DNA of 64,000 nucleotides, from positions 53,587-117,586 of the forward strand of contig NZ_WMJZ01000009.1 of assembly GCF_009711095.1 (NCBI RefSeq), in the 5' to 3' direction. This stretch comes from Intestinirhabdus alba. Lineage in GTDB: Bacteria > Pseudomonadota > Gammaproteobacteria > Enterobacterales > Enterobacteriaceae. A program made the translations under genes and the position numbers. Positions 10,078 through 20,082 of the stretch are shown here, piece by piece (position 1 is the stretch's first letter; each line of letters opens with the position of its first letter). Below the pieces are notes generated by a model. That model worked only from the letters and a program-made list of their open reading frames with translations, was not told the DNA's origin and ran no database searches.

Positions 10078-10920
10078 TTAAAGGATAATCGTTCGGTTGC
10101 CGTAGACAAATACGCGCTGGGCCAGCACCTGATACAGCGCCCGGCTTAATACGTTCTTTTCTACGTCCCGCCCCGCGCGCATCATGTCCTCGGCCGTATA
10201 GGTATGATCGACGTGGATGACGTCCTGCATAATAATCGGCCCTTCATCCAGATTGTCATTGACGTAGTGCGCGGTGGCACCAACGATCTTCACCCCGCGC
10301 TCATAGGCCTGGTGGTAGGGCCGCGCGCCGATGAAGGCGGGCAGAAAGGAGTGGTGAATATTAATAATTTTATTCGGGAAGCGGGCAACAAATTCGGGTG
10401 TCAGTACGCGCATATATTTCGCCAGCACCACGTAATCCGGCTGATGCGCTTCGATGGCGTCAGCCATTTTGCCGTCATGCTCTTCGCGGGTAAGCCCTTC
10501 GTGACCAATAAACTCAAAAGGAATAGCAAAACGCTCCACCAGCGAGCGCAGCGTCTCATGATTGCCGATGACCGCCGCGATTTCGACATCCAGCCCGCCG
10601 TAGTTCGCCTTCATTAACAGATCGCCCAGACAGTGGGCCTCTTTGGTCACCAGAATAACAATACGCCGACGCCCTGCGGGATTCAGTTCGCGAACCGAAC
10701 CGGCGGGCAGGGCACCGTCGAGATCGGCCAGCAGGGTGGCGTCGTTAAAAATCCCCTCCAGCTCAGTACGCATAAAAAAGCGGCCGGTACGGTGATCCAC
10801 AAATTCATTGTTCTGCACGATGTTCAGCTCGTGCTTGTAGCAAATATTTGTAATACGCGCGATCAGGCCCTTCTGGTCAGGGCAAATGGTGCGCAAAACC
10901 TTGCGTTGTAGTGCTTGCAT
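10078..10920 (-). CDS. purU: Formyltetrahydrofolate deformylase PurU
   Basis: Hydrolyses 10-formyl-THF to formate and THF, supplying formate for PurT and balancing one-carbon pools. 280 aa as in E. coli. An N-terminal ACT domain (about residues 8-85, CPDQKGLIARITNIC) is followed by a formyltransferase-fold domain with the catalytic signature NIHHSFLPAF and the Asp in DEGPIIMQD. Monocistronic in appearance, upstream of the tRNA-Tyr operon on the same strand. Confidence 0.97.
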   Translation of the reverse strand: MQALQRKVLRTICPDQKGLIARITNICYKHELNIVQNNEFVDHRTGRFFMRTELEGIFNDATLLADLDGALPAGSVRELNPAGRRRIVILVTKEAHCLGDLLMKANYGGLDVEIAAVIGNHETLRSLVERFAIPFEFIGHEGLTREEHDGKMADAIEAHQPDYVVLAKYMRVLTPEFVARFPNKIINIHHSFLPAFIGARPYHQAYERGVKIVGATAHYVNDNLDEGPIIMQDVIHVDHTYTAEDMMRAGRDVEKNVLSRALYQVLAQRVFVYGNRTIIL

Positions 10921-10977
10921 GCGGGATCCTGTTGTGAGTGTTTGCCGTGTTATATCCGCCGTACGTTCAACTGGCCT

Positions 10978-11006
10978 GAAAACAGGCGTCTCCGTGCCGG
11001 AGACGC
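10978..11006 (-). terminator. Terminator of ychJ
   Basis: Perfect 9-bp stem GCGTCTCCG/CGGAGACGC with a TGC loop, followed on the minus strand by CTGTTTTC. It lies 47 bp after the ychJ stop. Confidence 0.7.
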
Positions 11007-11052
11007 TGCAGTGGTGAAGCCAGAATGAGTGCGGATGCCGTGCCGTCAGCCG

Positions 11053-11511
11053 TTACTGGCCGCAGCACTTTTTAAATTTTTTGCCTGACCCGCAGGGGCA
11101 GGGGTCGTTCCGTCCCAGCTGAGGGCGCGTGCCGTCGATATAGTACCATCGGCCCTCTTCTTTTAAAAAACGCGAACGTTCCACAATCGCTCCGGTGCGG
11201 CCCTTTTCGCGAAAGCGAGCAACAAAGCTGACATAGCCCGTTGTACCATCCTCATCGGTGGACTGTCCGAAAATGGACAAGCCCAGCCATTCGGTGTCGG
11301 CGAAACCGGCAATGATGTCATCGCGAAAGCGCGCCGCGCCGCAGGCGGGGTGCCAGCTTCTGATAAGGTGATCTGCGTTTTTCATCACAAAAGCGCTATA
11401 GCGAGAGCGCATCAGACGCGACGGATCGGCTGCGGCTTGTTCTCCGGACACAACTGGCCCGCAACATAGGCTATACTCGACAGCGCTGCCGCAGGGACAA
11501 AGATGAGGCAC
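11053..11511 (-). CDS. ychJ: SEC-C motif protein YchJ
   Basis: 152 aa, same length as E. coli YchJ; function not established. Two zinc-binding SEC-C-like cysteine clusters frame the protein: [13 protein letters not shown] at the N-terminus and [16 protein letters not shown] at the C-terminus, the latter like the SecA zinc tail. The central part is an NTF2-like UPF0225 domain. The start is GTG at 11511; the cysteine cluster begins four residues later, so a later start is unlikely. Confidence 0.93.
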   Translation of the reverse strand: MPHLCPCGSAVEYSLCCGPVVSGEQAAADPSRLMRSRYSAFVMKNADHLIRSWHPACGAARFRDDIIAGFADTEWLGLSIFGQSTDEDGTTGYVSFVARFREKGRTGAIVERSRFLKEEGRWYYIDGTRPQLGRNDPCPCGSGKKFKKCCGQ

Positions 11512-11624
11512 GAATTATCTCCCTGAAATAAAAGATAGGGCGTAAAAACGCCGCGGTAGCGCTATGTTAACTGAGCCGTGGCGATGTTGCTACGCCTGCA
11601 AGCCAGGGGACGTTTTGGGATACC

Positions 11625-12533
11625 ATGAGAAAGTTTAAAATAGGATTAGCGCTAGGTTCCGGCGCAGCAAGAGGCTGGTCGCATATCGGTGTTATTAAGG
11701 CGCTGAAAAAATTGGGCATCAGTATTGATATTGTTGCCGGATGTTCAATTGGCTCGCTGGTTGGTGCCGCCTACGCCTGCAACAGGCTCCCCGCCCTTGA
11801 GCAATGGGTCTGTTCATTCAGCTATTGGGACGTGCTGCGCCTGATGGATCTCTCCTGGCGCAGGGGAGGGCTGCTGCGGGGCGAACGGGTGTTTAACCGC
11901 TATCGCGCTATTATGCCGGTAGAGGATATCACGCACTGCGGGCGGCGGTTCGGTACCGTAGCGACCAACCTGAGCACCGGGCGCGAGCTGTGGTTTACCG
12001 AGGGCGACCTGCATCTGGCGGTCCGCGCCTCGTGCAGCATTCCAGGACTAATGTCTCCCGTCTCACACAATGGCTATTGGCTGGTTGACGGCGCGGTCGT
12101 CAATCCGGTGCCGGTCTCCCTGACCCGGGCGATGGGTGCCGATATTGTCATTGCGGTCGATCTCCAGCATGATGCACATCTTATGCAGCAGGATTTGCTG
12201 TCACTGAACGTCAGCGGCGACAGCGCTGAAACCGAAGCGGACGCGCGCTCGTGGCGCGCGCGCTTAAAAGAGCGTCTGAGCAACGTTACGGCCCGCCGCG
12301 CGGTTAGCGCGCCGACGGCAATGGAGATCATGACAACGTCAATTCAGGTGCTTGAAAATCGTCTGAAACGCAATCGTATGGCGGGCGATCCGCCCGATAT
12401 TTTGATACAACCGTTCTGTCCGCAAATATCCACACTGGATTTTCATCGCGCTCCGGCGGCGATTGCCGCCGGGCAGTTAGCGGTAGAGAAAAGGATGGAT
12501 GAACTTTTACCTCTGGTGCGCGCTGGGGATTAA
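11625..12533 (+). CDS. rssA: Patatin-like phospholipase family protein RssA
   Basis: 302 aa. A patatin serine-hydrolase fold with oxyanion loop GLALGSGAARGWSH, nucleophile motif GCSIG (about residues 42-46) and catalytic Asp in DGAVVNPVP. The substrate is unknown. It lies directly upstream of rssB in the same orientation with a gap of 91 bp, the rssAB arrangement of E. coli, although rssA is not needed for RpoS turnover. Confidence 0.95.
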   Translation: MRKFKIGLALGSGAARGWSHIGVIKALKKLGISIDIVAGCSIGSLVGAAYACNRLPALEQWVCSFSYWDVLRLMDLSWRRGGLLRGERVFNRYRAIMPVEDITHCGRRFGTVATNLSTGRELWFTEGDLHLAVRASCSIPGLMSPVSHNGYWLVDGAVVNPVPVSLTRAMGADIVIAVDLQHDAHLMQQDLLSLNVSGDSAETEADARSWRARLKERLSNVTARRAVSAPTAMEIMTTSIQVLENRLKRNRMAGDPPDILIQPFCPQISTLDFHRAPAAIAAGQLAVEKRMDELLPLVRAGD

Positions 12534-12624
12534 CGCATCTTTTTATCTACACTTAAGCAAATTCTGACAGGCACTGGCGACAATAACATGCCACTATTGA
12601 TTAAAGCCAGTCAGGGGAGAGAAC

Positions 12625-13638
12625 ATGACGCAGCCATTGGTCGGGAAACAGATTCTTATTGTTGAAGACGAGGCGGTATTCCGCTCGCTTCTGGACTCAT
12701 GGTTTTCCTCTTTGGGAGCGACGACGGCACTGGCGAATGACGGGCTGGAAGCTTTGACGTTACTGGAAAGTATTACGGCAGATTTGATTATCTGCGATCT
12801 CGCTATGCCAAGAATGAACGGTCTCAAACTGGTAGAACACATACGCAGCCGCGGCGACCAGACGCCAATTCTGGTCATCTCGGCGACCGAAAATATGTCC
12901 GATATAGCCAAAGCGCTACGGCTGGGGGTTGAAGACGTTCTGCTCAAGCCGGTTAAAGATCTTAACCGGCTACGGGAGGCCGTTTTTGCCTGCCTCTATC
13001 CAAATATGTTTAATTCCCGGGTAGAGGAAGAAGAACGGCTGTTTCGCGACTGGGATGCGATGGTGGAAAATCCCGTCGCTGCCGCAAAGTTACTTCAGGA
13101 ACTACAGCCGCCGGTTCAGCAAATTATTTCCCACTGTCGGGTTAATTATCGGCAGCTGGTTTCTGCCGATAAGCCCGGCCTGGTGCTGGACATCGCGCCG
13201 CTTTCGGAAAACGATCTTGCCTTTTATTGTCTGGACGTCACGCGAGCCGGGGATAATGGAGTGCTGGCGGCGCTGCTGCTGCGGGCGTTATTTAACGGAC
13301 TGCTGCAGGAACATCTGGCGCACCAGGACCAGCGCCTGCCGGAATTAGGGGCGTTATTGAAACAGGTAAACCATCTGCTTCGCCAGGCCAATTTGCCCGG
13401 ACAGTTCCCGCTATTTGTGGGGTATTACCACAGCGGCCTGAAAAACCTGATCCTCGTGTCCGCCGGTCTCAACGCCACCTTAAATACCGGCGAGCACAGC
13501 GTTGCAATCAGTAATGGAGTTCCGCTAGGGACATTAGGCAATACTTATCTCAATCAAATTAACCAGCGCTGCGAGGCCTGGCAGTGTCAAATTTGGGGAG
13601 CGGGCGGCCGTCTTCGTCTGATGTTGTCTGCGGAATGA
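12625..13638 (+). CDS. rssB: Response regulator RssB, RpoS adaptor for ClpXP
   Basis: 337 aa, E. coli length. The N-terminal receiver domain has the acidic pair near E14-D15, phospho-acceptor Asp58 in ICDLAMPRMNG and Lys in VLLKPVKD; the C-terminal half is an inactive PP2C-like domain, not a DNA-binding output. Phospho-RssB binds RpoS and delivers it to ClpXP, so this gene sets the level of the stress sigma factor that likely drives yciGFE-katN and osmB in this window. Preceded by a GGGGAGAG ribosome site. Confidence 0.97.
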   Translation: MTQPLVGKQILIVEDEAVFRSLLDSWFSSLGATTALANDGLEALTLLESITADLIICDLAMPRMNGLKLVEHIRSRGDQTPILVISATENMSDIAKALRLGVEDVLLKPVKDLNRLREAVFACLYPNMFNSRVEEEERLFRDWDAMVENPVAAAKLLQELQPPVQQIISHCRVNYRQLVSADKPGLVLDIAPLSENDLAFYCLDVTRAGDNGVLAALLLRALFNGLLQEHLAHQDQRLPELGALLKQVNHLLRQANLPGQFPLFVGYYHSGLKNLILVSAGLNATLNTGEHSVAISNGVPLGTLGNTYLNQINQRCEAWQCQIWGAGGRLRLMLSAE

Positions 13639-13840
13639 ACAAACGAAAGCGCTGGCGTAAATTGCTTTACCCTGTCGTTGTGCGCGGGTGTTACTATCGC
13701 CGCCAGTTTTTATAAGTATTCGTCTTAATTATACCCCTCCCGTCCTTTCCGGACCTGAGACCTGCATCTGCCCTGATATACTTGGATGCAATACAGATTG
13801 ATGAACACGTTCAATAGATGAACAGTCCAGGAGAAGTTAA

Positions 13841-14749
13841 ATGGCTGCCCTTAATTCGAAAGTCAAAAAGGCCGTTATCCCGGTAGCGGGATTAGGCACC
13901 AGGATGCTGCCGGCAACAAAAGCCATCCCGAAAGAGATGCTGCCGCTGGTTGATAAGCCATTAATTCAGTATGTGGTAAATGAATGTATTGTGGCCGGCA
14001 TTACCGAGATCGTGCTGGTGACTCACTCTTCGAAAAATTCCATTGAGAACCATTTTGACACCAGTTTCGAACTGGAAGCGATGCTTGAAAAACGGGTTAA
14101 GCGCCAGCTGCTGGAAGAGGTACAGTCTATTTGTCCACCGCACGTGACCATTATGCAGGTTCGTCAGGGGCTGGCGAAAGGCCTGGGCCACGCGGTTTTG
14201 TGCGCGCATCCTGTGGTTGGTGATGAGCCCGTTGCCGTGATTCTGCCGGACGTTATCCTCGATGAATTTGAATCAGATTTGTCTCAGGACAACCTGGCGG
14301 AGATGATCCGCCGTTTTGATGAAACCGGCAGCAGCCAGATTATGGTTGAACCAGTGGAAGACGTGACCGCTTACGGCGTGGTGGACTGCAAAGGCGTGAC
14401 GTTAACGCCGGGCGAGAGCGTGCCGATGGTAGGCGTGGTTGAGAAGCCAAAAGCGGACGTTGCCCCGTCTAACCTGGCCGTCGTCGGCCGCTATGTGCTG
14501 AGCGGCGATATCTGGGCGCTGCTGGCGAAGACGCCTCCGGGAGCGGGCGATGAAATTCAGCTGACCGACGCCATCGACATGCTGATCGAAAAAGAAACCG
14601 TTGAAGCCTATCATATGAAAGGCAAGAGCCATGACTGCGGTAATAAATTAGGCTATATGCAGGCCTTTGTTGAATACGGTATCCGCCATAATACGCTTGG
14701 CGCTGAATTTAAAGCCTGGCTTGAAGATGAGATTGGTCTTAAAAAGTAA
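13841..14749 (+). CDS. galU: UTP-glucose-1-phosphate uridylyltransferase GalU
   Basis: Makes UDP-glucose for LPS, capsule, trehalose and osmoregulated glucans. 302 aa. The nucleotidyltransferase signature is near the N-terminus ([22 protein letters not shown], with Lys25-region catalysis), and VEKP and DAIDMLI motifs lie in the second half. The 200 bp between rssB and galU can hold a separate promoter; a strong terminator follows. Confidence 0.98.
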   Translation: MAALNSKVKKAVIPVAGLGTRMLPATKAIPKEMLPLVDKPLIQYVVNECIVAGITEIVLVTHSSKNSIENHFDTSFELEAMLEKRVKRQLLEEVQSICPPHVTIMQVRQGLAKGLGHAVLCAHPVVGDEPVAVILPDVILDEFESDLSQDNLAEMIRRFDETGSSQIMVEPVEDVTAYGVVDCKGVTLTPGESVPMVGVVEKPKADVAPSNLAVVGRYVLSGDIWALLAKTPPGAGDEIQLTDAIDMLIEKETVEAYHMKGKSHDCGNKLGYMQAFVEYGIRHNTLGAEFKAWLEDEIGLKK

Positions 14750-14772
14750 CAAGTTGTTATAATTGTTATGCG

Positions 14773-14800
14773 ACGGCGCTGGGAACACAGCGCCGTTTTT
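14773..14800 (+). terminator. Terminator of galU
   Basis: Stem ACGGCGCTG/CAGCGCCGT with loop GGAACA, followed by TTTTT. Confidence 0.88.
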
Positions 14801-14842
14801 TATGGCGGCAGGGCCGGGTAGGAGCGGTTACCTGAATAGCGG

Positions 14843-14875
14843 ATAAAAAAAATCCCGCCGCAGGCGGGATTTTTA
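14843..14875 (-). terminator. Terminator of hns (bidirectional shape)
   Basis: AATCCCGCC pairs with GGCGGGATT across GCA; the plus strand has eight A before it and TTTT after it, so on the minus strand it is a stem plus U-run just after the hns stop. Confidence 0.88.
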
Positions 14876-14888
14876 ACCGAACAGAAAA

Positions 14889-15302
14889 TTAATTCTTGAT
14901 CAGGAAATCGTCGAGCTGTTTGCCTTGCTCTTCCATCGCTTTTTTGATGACGGCTGGCGTACGGCCCTGGCCGGTCCAGGTTTTGGTTTCGCCGTTTTCA
15001 TCAATGTAGCTATATTTAGCCGGGCGAGCAGCGCGTTTAGCCTTAGTGCCGGATTTAACGGCCGCCATGCTATTCAGCAGTTCATTCGGGTCAATACCGT
15101 CAGCAATCAGCATTTCACGATATTGCTGCAGTTTGCGGGTACGTTCTTCTACTTCAGCCGCCGCCGCGCTTTCTTCTTCGCGACGTTCGTTAACCACAAC
15201 TTCTAATTTTTCCAGCATTTCTTCCAGCGTTTCAAGGGAGCATTCTCTTGCCTGCGCACGAAGAGTACGGATGTTGTTCAGAATTTTAAGTGCTTCGCTC
15301 AT
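14889..15302 (-). CDS. hns: Nucleoid-associated silencer H-NS
   Basis: 137 aa, nearly identical to E. coli H-NS. An N-terminal coiled-coil oligomerisation domain (residues ~1-80, with [20 protein letters not shown]), a basic linker, and the C-terminal DNA-binding domain with [16 protein letters not shown] holding the QGR AT-hook-like motif. It silences AT-rich and horizontally acquired DNA. Located between galU and tdk as in E. coli. Confidence 0.98.
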   Translation of the reverse strand: MSEALKILNNIRTLRAQARECSLETLEEMLEKLEVVVNERREEESAAAAEVEERTRKLQQYREMLIADGIDPNELLNSMAAVKSGTKAKRAARPAKYSYIDENGETKTWTGQGRTPAVIKKAMEEQGKQLDDFLIKN

Positions 15303-15808
15303 TGTAGTAATCTCAAACTTATATTGGGGGTGGTTTGTTGAGCTAATAATAGAGCGTTAAATTCAGATGTGCAATAGCCAGGAATGTAAGGAATTCAAAA
15401 ACGCTCATTATTTTTCGCTGCTAATAAATATCCCAGGTTAAATTTTCCTGGCGCTGGCGTACGAAAAAGAGCTTATTGGCGGGGCGGTTACTCCCCGGAT
15501 TGCAGTTAGAATTGCCGTTCGGGCATGGTTTCGCCACGGGTAAAATAGGATTGCTTTGCAATGATATCAACCTTTTGTATTAGTTCCCTCAGGCAGACCA
15601 GGCTATTACATTACGGGAGCCTGGAACAACAGCAACAATAAATGCAGGGTTTCCTTTTAGGTCGTTGGGGATAAGCCGCCGGTGGAATTTTCTGCGTAAA
15701 CTTTTCCGACTCAGGGAATAGGCCTGCAAACTTTGTTCACATTTTTATACATTCTCTTGGCAGAACCGCTGGCGAAGAAGAGGAGGCACTTCCCGGCAGC
15801 GGAGTATA
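15303..15808. other. hns upstream region, no gene seen
   Basis: About 500 bp upstream of hns, AT-rich in parts (15360-15450), expected to hold the hns promoter and its autoregulatory curvature. No coding sequence or RNA gene recognised. Confidence 0.5.
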
Positions 15809-15935
15809 TATACCCTAAATAATTCGAGTTGCATGAAGGCGGCAAGCGAGCGAATCCCCAGGAGCATAGCGAACACTGTGACCGGGGTGAATGAGCGTAG
15901 CCAACACACATGCAGCTTGAAGTATGACGGGTATA
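15809..15935 (+). repeat. ERIC element, full length (127 bp)
   Basis: Starts TATACCCTAAATAATTCGAG and ends TTGAAGTATGACGGGTATA, the inverted termini of the enterobacterial repetitive intergenic consensus, with core AATCCCCAGGAGCATAGCG and TGACCGGGGTGA. Exactly 127 bp, the canonical length. Sits in the hns-tdk gap. Confidence 0.95.
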
Positions 15936-16027
15936 CAAGCTCTGGAAGGGGGGCTAACAACCATTTCCCGGTGTATATGATACACTCCTGGAATTCTATA
16001 TTTTGCTCAGGTGAGGGCCTGTAGCCG

Positions 16028-16645
16028 ATGGCGCAGCTATATTTTTACTATTCTGCTATGAATGCCGGTAAGTCGACGGCGTTACTACAATCTTCGTACA
16101 ATTACCAGGAGCGGGGGATGCGTACCGTCGTTTATACGGCGGAAATTGACAATCGCTACGGTGCAGGAAAAGTGAGTTCCCGGATCGGACTTTCTTCACC
16201 CGCGAAATTGTTTAACCAGGAATCGTTATTGTTTGAAGAGATTCGCGATGCCCACGCGCAGCAGGCTATCCATTGCGTATTGGTGGATGAATGTCAGTTT
16301 TTAACCCGTCAACAGGTCTATGAATTATCTGAAGTTGTCGACAGACTTGATATACCGGTACTCTGCTACGGGCTACGGACCGATTTTCGCGGTGAGCTGT
16401 TTACCGGTAGCCAATATCTGCTGGCCTGGTCAGATAAGTTGGTTGAATTAAAAACAATCTGCTTTTGCGGGCGTAAGGCGACCAGAGTATTACGTCTCGA
16501 CCCGACGGGACGGCCCTATAACGAAGGCGAGCAGGTCGTCATCGGCGGTAATGAACGCTATGTTTCGGTATGCCGCAAACACTATAAGGACGCGCTCAAC
16601 GGCGGCTCGCTGACGGCGATACAGGGCCGGCATCACTCCGACTGA
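16028..16645 (+). CDS. tdk: Thymidine kinase
   Basis: Type II thymidine kinase of the pyrimidine salvage pathway (thymidine + ATP to dTMP). 205 aa. P-loop in [13 protein letters not shown] near residues 9-21, DECQF Walker B-like motif, and a C-terminal zinc site formed by CFCGRKA and later VCRKHY. Divergent from hns, convergent with adhE. Confidence 0.97.
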   Translation: MAQLYFYYSAMNAGKSTALLQSSYNYQERGMRTVVYTAEIDNRYGAGKVSSRIGLSSPAKLFNQESLLFEEIRDAHAQQAIHCVLVDECQFLTRQQVYELSEVVDRLDIPVLCYGLRTDFRGELFTGSQYLLAWSDKLVELKTICFCGRKATRVLRLDPTGRPYNEGEQVVIGGNERYVSVCRKHYKDALNGGSLTAIQGRHHSD

Positions 16646-16675
16646 ATGGCCTTTGCCGCGTTGCAGGTTGTGATA

Positions 16676-16808
16676 TATATCCTAAATAATTCGCGTTGCA
16701 GGACAAAACGCAGCGCGTTTTGAACAACCCCGGGGCTGGCCCCTTCAGGGTGAGGCCCCTGGGCCGAATAAAGCCAATGCACATGCAACTTGAAGTATGA
16801 CGGGTATA
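16676..16808 (+). repeat. Chimeric ERIC element with its core replaced by a hairpin insert
   Basis: The outer ~25 bp at each end are ERIC (TCCTAAATAATTCGCGTTGCAG and ACTTGAAGTATGACGGGTATA), but the ERIC centre is missing. In its place is an insert with two hairpins: CAAAACGC-AGC-GCGTTTTG and CCCCGGGG-CTGG-CCCC, then GGTGAGGCCC. The same insert opens the compound element at 58514. Confidence 0.85.
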
Positions 16809-16912
16809 AAGTTGCTCCTGTATGGACTACGCCCCGACGAGACCTTGCTGCGCATTTTAAAATCCGGCCAGCTCAGGCTGCCTCAAAAGCGCACCGGAGG
16901 GAGCGGGGGGAT

Positions 16913-16938
16913 AAAAAAACGGCCCCATATCGGGGCCG
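16913..16938 (-). terminator. Terminator of adhE
   Basis: CGGCCCC/GGGGCCG stem with ATAT loop; on the minus strand it is followed by seven T. Located 26 bp after the adhE stop. Confidence 0.9.
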
Positions 16939-16964
16939 CTTCGGCATCAGTCAACGCTCAGCTA

Positions 16965-19643
16965 TTAAGCCGGTTTTTTCGCTTTCTTAACCGGTTTGAT
17001 CGCCACGGGCATCTCTTTTTGCACTGCCGCTGCGTCCTCCGTGAACTCACGGCCATAGTAGGTATCCAGCAGGATCTGTTTCAGTTCAGAAATCAGCGGA
17101 TAGCGTGGGTTAGCGCCGGTGCACTGATCGTCGAATGCATCTTCAGAGAGCTTGTCCACGTGCGCCAGGAAATCCGCTTCCTGTACGCCAGCTTCACGGA
17201 TGGACTTCGGAATACCCAGTTCGGCCTTCAGGCTTTCCAGCCACGCCAGCAGCTTTTCGATCTTCGCCGCGGTACGATCGCCCGGTGCGCTCAGACCAAG
17301 ATGGTCGGCGATTTCCGCATAGCGACGGCGCGCCTGCGGACGGTCATACTGGCTGAATGCCGTCTGTTTGGTCGGGTTGTCGTTGGCGTTGTAGCGAATC
17401 ACGTTGGCGATCAGCAGGGCGTTGGCCAGGCCGTGCGGAATGTGGAACTGCGAGCCCAGCTTGTGTGCCATCGAGTGGCAGACGCCCAGGAAGGCGTTGG
17501 CAAACGCGATACCGGCGATGGTGGCGGCGCTGTGTACGCGCTCGCGGGCAACCGGATTTTTCGCTCCTTCTTTGTAGGACGCCGGCAGATTTTCTTTCAG
17601 CAGTTTCAGCGCCTGCAGCGCCTGGCCGTCAGAGAACTCGGAGGCCAGTACGGAAACGTAGGCTTCCAGGGCGTGGGTTACCGCGTCCAGACCACCAAAC
17701 GCGCACAGGGACTTCGGCATGTCCATCACGAGGTTGGCGTCGACAATCGCCATATCCGGAGTCAGGGCGTAGTCCGCCAGCGGATATTTCTGCCCGGTCG
17801 CATCGTCGGTAACCACCGCAAACGGCGTCACTTCAGAACCGGTGCCGGAGGTGGTGGTAACAGCAACCATTTTTGCCTTCACGCCCATTTTCGGGAACTT
17901 ATAGATACGCTTACGGATATCCATAAAGCGCAGCGCCAGCTCTTCAAAGTGGGTTTCCGGATGTTCATACATCACCCACATAATTTTCGCCGCATCCATC
18001 GGGGAGCCGCCGCCCAGGGCAATGATCACGTCCGGCTTGAAGGAATTGGCCAGCTCGGCACCTTTGCGCACAACCGAGAGGGTCGGATCGGCTTCCACTT
18101 CAAAAAACACTTCAGTCTCAACGCCGGCCGCTTTCAGCACGGAGGTGATCTGGTCGGCATAGCCGTTATTAAACAGGAAGCGGTCGGTCACGATCAGCGC
18201 GCGCTTGTGACCGTCGGTAATCACTTCATCCAGGGCGATCGGCAGCGAGCCGCGGCGGAAGTAGATCGATTTCGGAAGTTTGTGCCACAACATGTTTTCA
18301 GCTCGCTTAGCAACGGTTTTTTTGTTGATCAGGTGCTTCGGACCAACGTTTTCAGAGATGGAGTTACCGCCCCAGGAACCGCAGCCCAGCGTCAGGGATG
18401 GTGCGAGCTTAAAGTTATAGAGGTCGCCGATACCGCCCTGGGAAGCCGGGGTGTTGATCAGGATACGCGCGGTTTTCATCATCTGACCGAAGTAAGCGAC
18501 CCGCTCCGGCTGGTTGTCCTGGTCGGTGTACAGGCAGGAGGTATGGCCGATACCGCCCATCGCCACCAGCTTCTCGGCCTTGCCCACCGCATCTTCGAAA
18601 TCCTTTGCCCGGTACATCGCCAGGGTAGGGGAGAGTTTTTCGTGAGCGAACGGCTCGCTTTCACCGACTACCGTCACTTCACCAATCAGAATCTTGGTTG
18701 TTTCCGGTATGCTGAATCCAGCCAGCTCGGCAATTTTGTGCGCCGGCTGGCCGACGATGGCCGCATTGAGCGCGCCGTTTTTCAGAATGACGTCCTGAAC
18801 GGCCTTCAGTTCGGCACCCTGCAGCAGATAGCCGCCGTGGCTGGCGAAACGTTCGCGAACGGCGTCATAAACCGCGTCAACCACCACGACCGACTGTTCG
18901 GAGGCGCAGATAACGCCGTTATCGAAGGTTTTGGACATGAGCACAGAGGCCACCGCGCGTTTGATGTCGGCGGTTTCATCGATGACCACCGGAGTATTGC
19001 CCGCGCCCACGCCGATCGCCGGTTTGCCTGAGCTGTACGCGGCCTTAACCATTCCCGGCCCGCCGGTTGCCAGAATCAGGTTGATGTCCGGATGGTGCAT
19101 CAGGGCGTTGGACAGCTCAACGGAAGGTTGATCGATCCAGCCGATCAGGTCTTTCGGCGCGCCGGCGGCGATAGCCGCCTGCAGAACAATCTCCGCCGCC
19201 CTGTTGGTGGCGTTTTTCGCCCGCGGGTGTGGCGAGAAAATAATGGCGTTTCGGGTCTTCAGGCTGATGAGGGATTTAAAGATGGCGGTAGAGGTTGGGT
19301 TAGTCGTCGGCACGATGCCGCAGATGATGCCGATGGGTTCAGCAATGGTAATGGTCCCGAAGGTGTCGTCTTCAGACAGCACGCCGCATGTTTTTTCATC
19401 TTTATAAGCGTTGTAGATATACTCAGAAGCAAAGTGGTTTTTAATCACCTTATCTTCAACGATGCCCATTCCGGACTCCTCCACGGCCATTTTAGCCAGC
19501 GGGATTCGGGCGTCAGCGGCGGCCAGCGCGGCGGCGCGGAAGATTTTGTCGACCTGCTCTTGAGTAAACGTGGCATATTCACGCTGGGCTTTTTTAACGC
19601 GCTCGACGAGTGCGTTAAGTTCAGCGATATTTGTAACAGCCAT
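16965..19643 (-). CDS. adhE: Bifunctional aldehyde-alcohol dehydrogenase AdhE
   Basis: Converts acetyl-CoA to acetaldehyde and ethanol, regenerating NAD+ in fermentation; forms spirosomes. 892 aa. The N-terminal CoA-acylating aldehyde dehydrogenase half (residues ~1-440) has the catalytic Cys in GVICASEQS; the C-terminal iron-dependent alcohol dehydrogenase half (from ~450) has GGGSPMDAAK and metal ligands around GLDAVTHALE and CHSMAHKLGS. The tail is Lys/Ala/Pro-rich and variable in the family. Start ATG 19643 follows AGGAG. A long upstream region carries FNR- and NarL-like sites. Confidence 0.98.
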   Translation of the reverse strand: MAVTNIAELNALVERVKKAQREYATFTQEQVDKIFRAAALAAADARIPLAKMAVEESGMGIVEDKVIKNHFASEYIYNAYKDEKTCGVLSEDDTFGTITIAEPIGIICGIVPTTNPTSTAIFKSLISLKTRNAIIFSPHPRAKNATNRAAEIVLQAAIAAGAPKDLIGWIDQPSVELSNALMHHPDINLILATGGPGMVKAAYSSGKPAIGVGAGNTPVVIDETADIKRAVASVLMSKTFDNGVICASEQSVVVVDAVYDAVRERFASHGGYLLQGAELKAVQDVILKNGALNAAIVGQPAHKIAELAGFSIPETTKILIGEVTVVGESEPFAHEKLSPTLAMYRAKDFEDAVGKAEKLVAMGGIGHTSCLYTDQDNQPERVAYFGQMMKTARILINTPASQGGIGDLYNFKLAPSLTLGCGSWGGNSISENVGPKHLINKKTVAKRAENMLWHKLPKSIYFRRGSLPIALDEVITDGHKRALIVTDRFLFNNGYADQITSVLKAAGVETEVFFEVEADPTLSVVRKGAELANSFKPDVIIALGGGSPMDAAKIMWVMYEHPETHFEELALRFMDIRKRIYKFPKMGVKAKMVAVTTTSGTGSEVTPFAVVTDDATGQKYPLADYALTPDMAIVDANLVMDMPKSLCAFGGLDAVTHALEAYVSVLASEFSDGQALQALKLLKENLPASYKEGAKNPVARERVHSAATIAGIAFANAFLGVCHSMAHKLGSQFHIPHGLANALLIANVIRYNANDNPTKQTAFSQYDRPQARRRYAEIADHLGLSAPGDRTAAKIEKLLAWLESLKAELGIPKSIREAGVQEADFLAHVDKLSEDAFDDQCTGANPRYPLISELKQILLDTYYGREFTEDAAAVQKEMPVAIKPVKKAKKPA

Positions 19644-19830
19644 AATGCTCTCCTGATAATGTTAAACTTTTTTAGTAAATCATCAGCCTGAGATCAGAGT
19701 ATAGATAGCGGAGGTAAAAACGGTTAAGCTAAGTAAAAACAGCCAGTTACCTTACCTTTGATTTACTAAAAACGCTTTTTGGCTAGCCGGCCTGTGCCGA
19801 CGCATTTCCTTTAGGTGGCGTCAGCAAGAT

Positions 19831-19846
19831 TACTCACTTCTGAGTA
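19831..19846. promoter_or_regulatory. Candidate NarL/NarP 7-2-7 site upstream of adhE
   Basis: TACTCAC-TT-CTGAGTA, an inverted heptamer pair with one mismatch in each half to the NarL/NarP 7-2-7 consensus. Nitrate repression of adhE through NarL is known in E. coli. Confidence 0.5.
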
Positions 19847-19854
19847 GTAAATGT

Positions 19855-19868
19855 GTGATCTGGATCAA
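19855..19868 (-). promoter_or_regulatory. FNR-like box upstream of adhE
   Basis: On the minus strand TTGATCCAGATCAC, one mismatch from TTGAT-N4-ATCAA, nine bases from the NarL-like pair. About 210 bp before the adhE start, consistent with its long leader. Confidence 0.5.
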
Positions 19869-20082
19869 TTTTTTACCAAGCTGACACCTTTCAGCATGGC
19901 CTTTTAGTGATTTATCTGAGGGAATGATAAAGCGTGTTAATGAATAAGCAGGACGGTAGCATAATATGTACGAACTGATAACGTGGAGAAAGGCCCGATA
20001 TTTTGCTACCTGACAGGTGAAAAATTCTGTGAGGAAGGGTATCTTCAGCACGGTTTTTTTAACGTTTTCCATTTTACCCTAT

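Noticed and set aside
16797..19031. A 744-codon open frame on the strand opposite adhE
   Set aside because: It is the antisense shadow of the GC-rich adhE gene, with Arg/His/Gln-rich composition and no domain.
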